DNA from: Cryptomeria japonica | Lineage: Eukaryota > Streptophyta > Pinopsida > Cupressales > Cupressaceae | Direction: 5' to 3' | DNA length: 64,000 nucleotides | NCBI RefSeq assembly: GCF_030272615.1 | Contig: NC_081409.1 | Coordinates: forward strand, 646,880,468-646,944,467 | Part shown: positions 24,464-34,032 of the stretch, in pieces | Layout of the letters: each line of letters opens with the position of its first letter | How positions within the stretch are numbered: position 1 is the first letter of the stretch | Position numbers and translations under genes: made by a program | The notes under the pieces: model-generated | The model's database searches: none | Seen by the model: the letters and a program-made list of their open reading frames with translations, nothing else | What the model was told of the DNA's origin: nothing

Positions 24464-25930
24464 TTATAACTCAATGATGAGCAAATAGTACCAAACCGGT
24501 ACTGAGAGGGAGGGGTGAACTAGTACATACAATGGAATTTCTCTTAAATCGGTTTGACAGCAAACACTTCAAAAGACTAGTAGATAGTGACACCGGTTTG
24601 AAACAAAGAGCAACCAGTAAAGCTAAGAATGTTTGAGGCAAGCATTAACCGGTTACTCATTTAGCCTTTCACTCAACTTGAGACTACACTACTAGTTCAC
24701 CCTTATGCATAAACAGGTAATCTATCATCAGATCATAATAGCAGCTAGTTCAACATGTTTTATTGACAGGCATAAAACACGTAACCATCATATGCTTGAC
24801 AAACAATAGCAAAGCATCACAAGATAAAAAAATCGCACATGACCCAATTATTTTTCATGTGGAAATCCAACTGGGAAAAACCACAGTGGGGATGAATACC
24901 CACAATCTATTTTTGGACTCTTTGGAAGTCTGCTCTGTTAGGAGCCTTGTCTGGTTAGAGACACTACAATAGGTTTTGCTAGGAACCGATCCTATTAGAG
25001 ATCACCCTATTAAGGGATGGCTACAATACCCAATTAAGGGTTAAACCCTATTAAAGGTTACCTTGTTAGAGGATTTCAAGAGCTTAGTATCTAAAGGACT
25101 TCAAACTCAATAGCTTAGAGTTACCTTGTTACAGGATTTACAGCAAGCCAGTTAAGGTTACCTTGTTAAGGGATTTTCCAACTGTTGAGGTGGTTAGAGA
25201 TCAATAGGTATTACTATGATCTGGTAACAACACTTAATGCCAATGCAGATCCACTTAAGCTCCTCTTCTCCTTCTATACTTACACTCTGCAGGTATCACT
25301 TCTCTCCTTTTGGTTTGGCAAGAAACACGTATCCTTTCTCTTGGATACTCACACACAACTTGCCAACAACCCTAGAAAGAGTCACAACATCGACCTTATA
25401 TAAAATAGTTAGGTCGAAAGCATAAACCCTAAACCCTAAACCTAATAAGTTAAGGAATTCAAATGGTTCAATCCTGACCATTGAGCATACTGCATTAATC
25501 TCCATCGTTCATTTTCCACCATTTCAATGGTGGCTGATAATCCATCACATGTTATCATCATTTTACAGTCTTCTCATATTCCTGAGGTAGATAGGCAAGA
25601 TATTCTTTATGCATGATCCTTCATGCACACAAGGCTTACATGGTAACATGATCTTGTTCTTTGTTATCATGCTACCTCATCGCACAAAGTCATTAGTTGA
25701 GCCACACAGGCTTGAAGCACTTCAATCGGAAACCCTAAAGTTGAGACTACCAACCGGTAGTCATACAACACTTCCATATGTCGATTCCCATAAGCATATG
25801 CTGGTTCATCTTGAACAAGAACACCACTTCACTTTGGCACAAATGTCGGTCCACACCTTTGCAACATATTGACATCAATGACAACATACAATGTCATTAT
25901 GTCCTCATATCGATTCTCATAATGCCAACA
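24464..25930 (-). repeat. Element D 3' LTR
   Basis: Partner of 30299-31766. Opens ttataactcaatgatgag where the partner has tgataactcaatgatgag, and closes tcataatgccaaca. Contains the inverted C-tract box at about 24500-24520, the gggaaaaaccacagtggg box at about 24872 and a run of ttaggagcc/ttaagggat repeats at 24930-25180. Confidence 0.88.
25394..25405 (-). promoter_or_regulatory. TATA box of LTR D
   Basis: Minus strand ttttatataagg. In the other LTR the equivalent (31232-31243) is degraded to ttttctataagt, so the 5' promoter of this copy is probably weakened. Confidence 0.4.
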
Positions 25931-25942
25931 ATCTCTCCCTTT
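25931..25942 (-). other. Element D polypurine tract
   Basis: Minus strand aaagggagagat touching the LTR. A second G-rich run (about 25990-26000) and a third (about 26046) lie between it and the RNase H stop, repeating the arrangement of elements A and C. Confidence 0.7.
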
Positions 25943-26132
25943 GGCATTGATGGAAATATACACAAATATCTCTCTGCTTCACATCTTCTCCCCCTTTGAC
26001 AACAATGCCAAAGTGGAGGCATAAGTTTCCCTATTCCATTATGCTGCTCCCCCTTAAGAGTAGCATCCTTCAACACACCAATCCAAAAAAAATTTGACTA
26101 TGCAGTACCTAACTAATGTGGAGCATATTCTT

Positions 26133-26795
26133 TTAGTTCACCTCCTGAAGGGGTAGTACCCCTAATTCACCTCTTAAGTATGTAAATGTAGTCTTTGGGA
26201 GAGGCTTGGTGAATATGTCTGCTAACTGCTCCTTACTGGAAACATGCTCCAGTGCAATCTCTTTGTTCTGAACCTTTTCCCTCAAGAAATGGTACTTAAG
26301 CTCAAAGTGCTTGGTTCTAGAATGTAAAATTGGATTCTTGGAGATATTAATTGCACTAGTATTGTCACAAAATATGCTTACTGGTTCATATACAGGAATT
26401 TTGAAGCCATTCAATACATGCTTCATCCAAATTGTCTAAGTGCAATTCATGAAAGCTGAAACATACTCTACTTCCGCTGTAGACTGAGAGATACAACTCT
26501 GCTTCTTACTCATCTAGGAGACTAGTCTACCACCAAGGAAGAATGCACCACCGGTTGTGCTCTTCCGGTAATCTACATTACTAGCCCAATTAGCATCTAT
26601 GAACACTTTCAAGTTGAAATTCTTGCTATATGGATACCACAATCCATAGTCAATAGTTCCCTTCAGATACCTAAGAATCTACTTGACTGCAACCAAGTGG
26701 GATTCCCTTGGACTTTTTTGGAACCTTGCAATAATGCCAACTGCATGTGCAATATCCGGTCTGCTATGCACTACATAATGCAATTTGTCAATCAT
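26133..26795 (-). pseudogene. Element D: RNase H domain
   Basis: The last 97 codons are open (26133-26426): VYEPVSIFCDNTSAINISKN, HSRTKHFELKYHFLREKV, ALEHVSSKEQLADIFTKPLP and the end GVLPLQEVN. Upstream, the central RNase H region reads DANWASNVDYRKSTTGGAFF, LGGRLVS and STAEVEYVSA, with stops replacing tryptophan or glutamine codons. The first acidic residue and the CDN aspartate are visible, so inactivation is mainly by nonsense mutation. Confidence 0.82.
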
Positions 26796-26798
26796 TGA

Positions 26799-27686
26799 TC
26801 AGTATTCCTTCTCGTCAACCAATGCTGAGTCATCCTCTTTGGATAGTTTACAACCAGTCACCATCGGTGTACCAACCGGTTTGCTATCTTCCATGCCAAA
26901 GGTATTCAACACCTCTTTGACATACTTGGACTGAGTGATAAAGATTCCATCTCTCATCTGTTGGATCTGCAGTCCAATGAAGAGCTTAATCTCCCCTATG
27001 AGTGACATCTCAAACTCTTTCTTCATCTCATCTACAAACTCATGACTCATCTTGTCATCTCCACCAAAGATAATTTCATCAACAAATACCTCACAGATTA
27101 GGATCTGATCTCCTTTAGACTTCAAGTAAATATTGCTATCTTCACTTGTTCTCTCAAATCCAATCTTCACAAGATGGAAATGCAGGCGTTCATACCATGC
27201 TCTAGGTGCTTGCTTTAGACCATATAAGGCTTTATGTAGCCTACACACCATGTCACTATCTTCAGATAGGGAAAACCCATCTAGTTTCTCTATTTACACC
27301 TCCTCTTCAAGTACACCATTTAGAAATGCAGATTTTACATCCATTTGATATACTTTGAAGCCTTTAAAGGCTGCATATGCTAGAAGCATACAAACTCCTT
27401 CCAATCTAGCTACAAGAGAAAAGGTTTCACCATAGTCTTCTCCTTCTTCTTGGGCATATCCTTTGCACACCAGTTTGGCTTTGTTTCTAATCACTATGCC
27501 ATCCTTATTCAGCTTATTTTTGAAGACCCATTTGGTACCAATGACATTTTTGTGCCCTGGTCTGGGTACCAAGGACCATGTACCATTTTTCTCTATCTGG
27601 TCAAGTTCCTCTTCCATTGCCTTGATCTAGTCTTCATCCTTATGCGCCTTGAATGTTTTAGGCTTGAATTTAGAGATCATGCATGA
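26799..27686 (-). pseudogene. Element D: reverse transcriptase
   Basis: Two long open parts. 27294-27617 has [52 protein letters not shown] and [15 protein letters not shown]. 26799-27251 has MVCRLHKALYGLKQAPRAWY, ICEVFVDEIIFGGDD, EFEMSLIGEIKLFIGLQI and FGMEDSKPVGTPM. The active site is FVDE, so the second aspartate of FVDD is glutamate. Between the parts lies one stop. Apart from that the domain is nearly complete, with fingers, palm and connection in order. Confidence 0.88.
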
Positions 27687-27959
27687 GTTTTCTCTGACTT
27701 TTCTTCTTGTAAGGATTCTTGCATCCTTATCTCCTATGATCTGCTTAGGATCATGATTCAGCTTGATGTATCGAGGAATGGTCTTGATAGATTCCTCTTG
27801 CTTTTCTTCTTCATCCTCATCTCCATCAGTGTTAGCATCTACACCAGTTGGTGTAGGAACACTATTGTTGGGACTCGGTTGACTGACAACTGGTTCCTAG
27901 AAGGTTGCAACCGGTTCACTTACCGCTTGCACACTGTCGGTTTCCTTAGTTTTCTCACA

Positions 27960-28815
27960 GGTTTCATCAACTCTTATATTGATACTTTCCAAAATTCTCT
28001 GAGTCCTGTTGTTGAAACACTTGAGAGCTTTGCTTTTGGTGGAATATCCTAGGAATATTCCCTTATCACATTTCACATCAAATTTGCTCTAGTGTTCACT
28101 TCTCTTGATGTAACATTTGTTACCAAACATTCTAAAGTAGCTAACCACAAGTGTCTTACCAGTCCAATACTCATAAGGAGTTTTATCCTTACCTTTCTTG
28201 ATGAGTACCCGGTTCATTGTGTAGATTGCAGTGCTCACTGCTTCTCTCCAAAAGGTGTGAGCTACCTTTCCTTGAATCAACATGGTTCTAGATACTTCAA
28301 CCATAGTCCAGTTATTCCTCTCTGTTAGGCCATTCTATTGTGGAGTTCGGGGGGCAGACAATCACCTCTTGATGCCATGTTCTTCATAGTACTTGTTGAA
28401 TTCACCGGAAGTGAATTCCCCTCCTTGATCAGTTCTCAGGCACTTGATCCTTTTACTGCTTTCCTTCTCCACTAATTCTCTAAAAACTTTAAACTTTACA
28501 AAGGATTCAGACTTGTCTTTCAAGAATGTGACCCACATCATTCTTGAGCAGTCATCAGTGAGAATCATGAAGTACCTATCACCCTGCACACTCCTAGTTT
28601 TCATAGGACCACACAAATCAGTATGCACAAGATCAAGCAAGTTGTCAGTAGTGAAAGATTTACCTTTAAAGGTTAAGGAAGACACTTTCCCCAATTGACA
28701 CTCTCTGCACAAGGTATTATCCGGTTTGCTTAGCACCGGCAACCCTCTAACTGCCTTGATCTTACTTGCCTTTACAATGTTATCAAAGTTTACATGGCAA
28801 AGTCTCCTATGCCAT
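27960..28815 (-). pseudogene. Element D: integrase
   Basis: Zinc-binding HHCC module is complete: the H residues of WHRRLCHVNFD and the cysteines of CRECQLGKV (about 28690-28815). The catalytic core has HTDLCGPMKTR, RYFMILTDDCSRMMWVTFL, CLRTDQGGEF and, after two stops, NGLTERNN, so D, D and E are all retained. 28089-28304 continues with SRTMLIQGKVAHTFWREA and YWTGKTLVVSYFRMFGNKCY. The C-terminal GIFLGYSTKSKALKCFNNR lies at about 28010-28080. Stops at about 28360 (TGA) and 28337 (TAG) interrupt it. Confidence 0.88.
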
Positions 28816-29210
28816 ATCCAGCTATCATCAAATTTAGCCATAAGACATGTACTTATATTTGCATTTAGATGAAATAGGTTACCTTTGGTCTGCATGTCGG
28901 TGGCCACCAATTCACCATCTTTTCCTTTGATTCTGCAAACTCCATTCTTGAATTCCAAAGTGAGGCCACTGTCATTCAGTTGGGCAACACTCAGAAGGCT
29001 GTGTCTGAGACTATCAACCCAGTACACATTGTCAGCACTACTCTTTCCATTCAGAGAGATGGACCCTCTACCTTTGACCATGCATGGTGCATCATTGCCA
29101 AAACAAACCACACCACCATCATACTCCTCCAAGGATAGGAACTTGCTCCAGTCACCAGTCATATGGTGAGAATAGCCACTGTCAGTGATCCACTCATTGG
29201 AATTATCAAA
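28816..29210 (-). pseudogene. Element D: aspartic protease
   Basis: Active site WITDSGYSHHM at about 29163-29192 keeps the catalytic aspartate (GAC at 29181-29183). GNDAPCMVKGRGSISL, VDSLRHSLLSVAQLNDSG and FKNGVCRIKG follow as in element C. A TAG at 29211-29213, just before the protease, breaks the gag-protease frame; the context suggests a former CAG. Confidence 0.85.
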
Positions 29211-30227
29211 CTAGGAGACAAGAGCCTTCTTGTCTGACACTTCTTCGTTGACATCCACAAACACAATATCTTCATTTTCTTCATCCCCCGATTCTCCATC
29301 TGTGACACCTTCCTCGACTACCACAAAACAGTTTCTCCAGTTTCCCCCTTTGAATTTCCTGAACCTTTCTGGTTTGTCCTTGTTATCACCATTAGGACAG
29401 TTTATAGCAATATGTCCTATCCGGTTACAAGAAAAGCATTTCAAAGGTAGCTTACCTTTGTATTTACCAGTTCCTTTAGGAAGCTTCCTAGCAAAGAGAG
29501 CTTCAAATGCCATTAGAATCTCCTCATCATCCATTTCTCTACTCTGTCTTGGTTCACCACTGGTGCTAGCTTCTTTTCCTTTTTTTGATGGAATAGAAGA
29601 ATCTTTAAAAGCTAATTTAGTCTTTTGAACAGTGCCATCAAAACTATTTAGCTCATAGGCTATCAACTTTTCTATGATGGAGTCCAAGGATACCTTAGTC
29701 TTGTCTATTGATCTCAGCTCTTGAATAGTGGCAACCCTTATTGCATAGACCAGCAATAGGGATCTCAAGACTTTGCTTACCACAGTGGAATCTTCTATTT
29801 TAACACCTGCACTCTTGATATCTCCAACAATGGTTTTGATTCTTATTCCATACTGTTGAATGCTCTCACCTTCAACCATCTACATATCTTCAAACTTCCC
29901 TCTTAGGCTTTCTTCCTTAGCCTATTTTACATGTTCATCACTGCCATAGATATTTTCAAGAGTATCCCATACCTCTTTGGGATTTACCTTGTCCTGAACA
30001 TCAATAAACTCAATGTCAGATAGACTTCTAATAAGGGCATCCATGACTTGCCCATTTTCTTATATCTCTCTCTTTTGGTCATCGGTGAGATTACCCGTAG
30101 GGGAAACATAGACATTCTCAACATAGCTCTAGTGTTGATCACCCATGCTTCTTATGAATATCTTCATCCTATCTTTCCATATACCAAAATTTTCCTTGTT
30201 AAACTTTGGACCTTCCCTCTTCATCAT
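29211..30227 (-). pseudogene. Element D: gag
   Basis: Starts at 30227 with MMKREGPKFNKENFGIWKDR. Core blocks are LSDIEFIDVQDKV, EVWDTLENIYGSDEHV and, in the open part 29211-29879, IQQYGIRIKTIVGDIKSAGV, SKVLRSLLLVYAIRVATIQE and SLDSIIEKLIAYELNSFDG. One CCHC knuckle (CFSCNRIGHIAINC, about 29395-29440) and an acidic tail (DGESGDEENEDIVFVDVNEE) close it. Stops occur near 29882, 29922, 30062 and 30132. The segment SKVLRSL...KVS is the one missing from gag of element C. Confidence 0.85.
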
Positions 30228-30284
30228 TTGACTGGGATCTTTACCTCAAGCGGTTAAGCTTATAACACAAAGGACCTGGAGGAC

Positions 30285-30296
30285 GCTCTGATACCA
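30285..30296 (-). other. Element D primer binding site
   Basis: Minus strand tggtatcagagc, a 12-base match to the 3' end of initiator-Met tRNA, two bases from the LTR. Confidence 0.88.
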
Positions 30297-30298
30297 AT

Positions 30299-31766
30299 TG
30301 ATAACTCAATGATGAGAAAATAGTACCAAACCGATACTGAGAGGGGGGGTGAATCAGTACATACAATGCAATTTTGCTTAAACCGGTTTGACAGCAAACA
30401 CTTCAGAAGACTAGCAGACAGTGACACTGGTTTGAAACAAAGAGCAACCAGTAAAGCTAAGAATGTCTGAGGCAAGCATTAACCAGTTAATCATTTAGCC
30501 TTTCAATCAACTTGAGACTACACTACTAGTTCACCCTTATAAATAAATAGGTAATCTATCATAAAATCATAATAGTAGCTAGTTCAACATGTTTGATTGA
30601 CAGGCATAAAACACAAAACCATCATATGCTTGACAAACAAGAGCAAAGAATCACAAGATAAAAACATCACACATGACACACATATTTTTCACATGGAAAC
30701 CCAACTAGGAAAAACCACGGAGGGGATGAATACCCACAATCTATTTTTGAACTCTTTGGAAGTCCACTCTGTTAGGAGCCTTGTCCGGTTAGAGACATTA
30801 CAATAGGTTCTGCTAGGAACTGATCCTATTAGAGATCACCTGGTTAATGGATGGCTACAATACCCGATTAAGGGTTAAACCTTGTTAAAGGTTACCTTGT
30901 TAGAGGATTTCAAGAACTCAGTAGCTAAAGGACTTCAAACTTAGTAGCTTAGAGTTACCCTATTATAGGATTTACAGCAAGTTGGTTAAGGCTACCCTGT
31001 TAACGGATTTTCCAACTGTTGAGGTGGTTAGAGATCAACACTTATTACTATGGTCTGGTAACAACACTCAATGCCAATGCAGATCCACTTAAGCTCCTCT
31101 TCTCCTTCTGCACTTACACTCTACAGGTATCACTTCTCTCCTTTTGGTCTGGCAAGAAACATGTATCCTTTCTGTTGGATACTCACACACAACTTTTGCC
31201 AACAACCCTAGAAAGAGTCACAACATTGAACTTATAGAAAATAGTTAGGTCGGAAGCATAAACCCTAAACCCTAAACCTAATAAGTTAAGGAATTCAAAC
31301 AGTTCAATCCTGACCGTTGAGCATACTTCATTAATCTCCATCATTCGTTTTCTGCCATTTCCATGGTGGCTAATAACCCATCACACGTTATCATCATTTT
31401 ATAGTCTTCTCATATTCCTGAGGTAGATAGGCAAGATCTTCTTCATGCATGATCCTTCATGCACACAAGGCTTACATGGCAACATGATCTTGTTCTTTGT
31501 TATCATGCTACCTCATCACACAAAGTCACCAGTTGAGCCACAAAGGCTTGAAGCACTTCAACCGGAAACCCTAAAGTTGAGACTACCAACTGGTAGTCAT
31601 ACATCGCTTCCATATGTCGGTTCCCATAACCATATGCCGGTTCATCTTGAACAAGCACACTGCTTCACTTTGGCACGAATGCCGATTCACACCTTTGCAA
31701 CATATTGACATCAATGACAACATACAATGTCATTATGTCCTCATACCGATTCTCATAATGCCAACA
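30299..31766 (-). repeat. Element D 5' LTR
   Basis: 1,468 bp, tgataactc...atgccaaca. Carries the uninterrupted C-tract box at about 30340-30350 and the same internal boxes as its partner. Confidence 0.88.
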
Positions 31767-33401
31767 TTTTTTGCCTTCCTTTTAGCATTTTTCTCTTTCT
31801 CATTAATAACCCCGTGGGTATGAGAGTAAGACATTTGTTTTAATTTGCATCTTTTCTTCAATGTAATGATATTTATTGAGGGATTTATGATTGATCACTT
31901 AACAAATAATAATATCAATCTAATGATATTTATTAAGTGATTTATGATTGATAACTTAATAAGTGATAATATCAATGTAAAAATAAATATATATTAAGTG
32001 ATGGATTATAAATTACTTAATAAATATTATTTATAGAGAAATCAATTACATGTGTTATCAAGAGCCAAGTCGAAATCATGTAATTGAAATTTATGAGGAA
32101 AGGCCAAGTGTATAGGGAGGTGTCAAAACATGTGCCATATATATGGGGAAGTTAGGGAAGTGGTAAAAAATGTGGAGGGCATCTAGAAACTATTTTAGAG
32201 ACATTTTGAGAATGTTAAGTGCTTCTTGAGGAGTCATCATGTTTGACATGGTCTAACTTCACCTTTTCACCCTTTTGGAGCTCGTTTGGAGGAAATCTAG
32301 TTGCTAGATTTTAGGGTTTTTAGTTGCATTCAACCAAGAAGGTTGAGACTCCTATTATCTTGTAACTGCCTGAGAAAAGCATAAGTATGGTCCAAACTTC
32401 ATTTTTGAAGATAGCTCTTTTCATTCACTAGCATTATTGTAATTCATTTTTAAGAGTTCTTTATTGCAAACAGAGATTTGTAACTCATTTTTCTAGATTT
32501 TGTATATTAGACTACCTTTTGATATCAATGGATGTGTTGCCTTCTTTCATTTTCTGTCATATTGTATGCATTTGAGTGATTTTCCATTGCTATTTGTGAG
32601 GTTCCTTCTTTGTTGTAGTTCTATTTAATTATTTAACGTCTTTTGTAGAGAAAATGTACTTTGTTATATTTTTTTGTGAGTTGTGTTGTGTTGTAGTTTG
32701 TTCAAGTTGTGAAGTTTATTTCCTTCTTGAATTAGGTGTCGTGTAAACCTTCTTGTGAAGTGTATATGCAAGGTATGCAATCTGGGTTGTGCAAGTTAGT
32801 TTATCTTTTGATTAAAATTGTGTCATTATAAAATCCGATTTTATAAATTTGGATAGAATATTTTGGTGCATCACCCATTAGTTTGTAGGTTTAATTCATG
32901 CAATCCTTCATTCTCTTTTCTTAGTAAGATCACTAGAGTAGTTAAATTGAGGTGAGGCCCATAAGAACCAACTTTCTCTGGAGCCTCACTCCAAGTTTAG
33001 GCAACCCAAAGGCCTAGGAGTGTTCCCATGTGTCACAAGCCTATTGAGTTGATAGCTTAGCAAAGGGTACAGGTTTAGGTGATAACAGTGAGTACATTGT
33101 ACATTTTCTTATGTCTAATCTCACCTTATATTTTTTGTAATTCTTCTTATTGTCCCTATGCTTAGGGGAAATGATCTCTCTCCTATCCTTTCTAATTAAG
33201 GATCCACATTTCCAATGTCGAGTGGTGTTTGCTTATAATTTGATGTCATTCCTTGTGTGAAGTTGTTGTTTTCTCAATGATTATCTCTTATGCAAGAGGT
33301 GTGTATCCTTTAGTACAACCTCTTTTTCACTTGGCAATGTATATCTATTATAAACATACCACTCGCAGTCAAATTTCTTTCTTACACCACTTACACCGCT
33401 T
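31767..33401 (+). mobile_element. K, LTR-like AT-rich region
   Basis: No gene seen. The end of the first half resembles an LTR terminus followed by a PBS-like phrase (atattttggtgcatcaccc at about 32866-32884), parallel to acattttggtgaacccgac of family F. Polyadenylation-like AT-rich signals occur at about 32440-32560. A left LTR end was not found. 32880-33401 is plain non-coding DNA, possibly leader. Confidence 0.3.
31866..31979. repeat. Two tandem 57-bp units
   Basis: atgatatttattgagggatt... (31866-31922) is followed by atgatatttattaagtgatt... (31923-31979), with about six differences, and by a weaker partial third unit to about 32032. Confidence 0.75.
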
Positions 33402-33462
33402 ACAGGTATTTTGCTTGCAAGTGTTCTTGGGATCTCTAAAGTTGTATTTCTCAACTTCTTCA
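33402..33462 (+). repeat. Family E LTR end fragment
   Basis: acaggtattttgcttgcaag through tctcaacttcttca, the last 61 bp of an E LTR. It abuts the first base of a full E LTR at 33463 with no bases between. Confidence 0.8.
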
Positions 33463-33792
33463 TGTTAGAGTTATCATGTATTAGCTAATAATTATTTATT
33501 TAATTATTATTCTATTATCCTCTATGCTTAAGATAAACTTGGCATTTAATAATATGGCAAATTATTATATACACTTTATCCCTTCAAGGTTTCTTTAGGG
33601 TTGCACAACTTTAGGGTTGCATATTCTCCTTTTATAAGGATTGTATTGTACTTTTTATATTATTCCCTCTCTTAATGATAATCTTCTTCTTTAGAGCCAT
33701 TATTTCTTTTTGCCTTCATTATTCTCTTGTGACAAGTATTTTGCTTGCAGGTGTTCTTGGGATCTCTAAAGTTGTATTTCTCAACTTCTTCA
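33463..33792 (+). mobile_element. Family E LTR, copy 1
   Basis: A 330-bp LTR, tgttagagttatcatg...caacttcttca, followed by a PBS. Contains the palindromic segment taataattatttatttaatt and tttataaggattgtattgta (promoter or polyadenylation region). Near-identical copies at 36886 and 37541. Confidence 0.85.
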
Positions 33793-33804
33793 TGGTATTA
33801 GAGC
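33793..33804 (+). other. Family E primer binding site
   Basis: tggtattagagc, one change from tggtatcagagc (initiator-Met tRNA). Copy 3 at 37876-37887 has tggtatcagagt; copy 2 at 37236-37247 is degraded to tggaatcatagc. Confidence 0.8.
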
Positions 33805-34032
33805 CTACATCTGCTGCTATTTGTTCCTGATTTTCAGAAGATTTTTTGGAGTCTAGGGTTTCAAGTTTTTCAAAGTTTTTATTTGCATCTGGGGAGATTT
33901 TTTGTTTTTGGGCATTTTGGGCTCAAACGGACTTCACCGTTGAGCTCAAAACACCTAAAAACCTCATATAAAATTTGTCCATTTTTGACAACTTTGGTCT
34001 GGAATTTTTTTTTGGTTTTTTGTCATTTTCTG
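33805..34032 (+). repeat. Family E interior, 5' part
   Basis: Leader-like DNA beginning ctacatctgctgctattt, then gggctcaaacggacttcacc. It is the mirror image of 36480-36724. No frame of interest. Confidence 0.7.

Larger units (their letters stand above)
24464..31766 (-). mobile_element. Element D, full-length Ty1/copia retrotransposon
   Basis: A 7,303-bp element with two LTRs of nearly identical length (1,467 and 1,468 bp), initiator-Met PBS, PPT and the complete domain order gag, protease, integrase, reverse transcriptase, RNase H. The flanks ttttc (24459-24463) and ttttt (31767-31771) may be a target duplication with one change. LTRs agree at somewhat over nine bases in ten by eye. It is the best-preserved copia element here: protease DSG and the integrase D, D and E are all still present, but many stops interrupt the frames. 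Related to but distinct from element C. Confidence 0.9.

Noticed and set aside
30597-31823. Plus-strand frames in the D LTR that recur at 24763-25999
   Set aside because: Again duplicated because they are in the two LTRs; no domain is seen.
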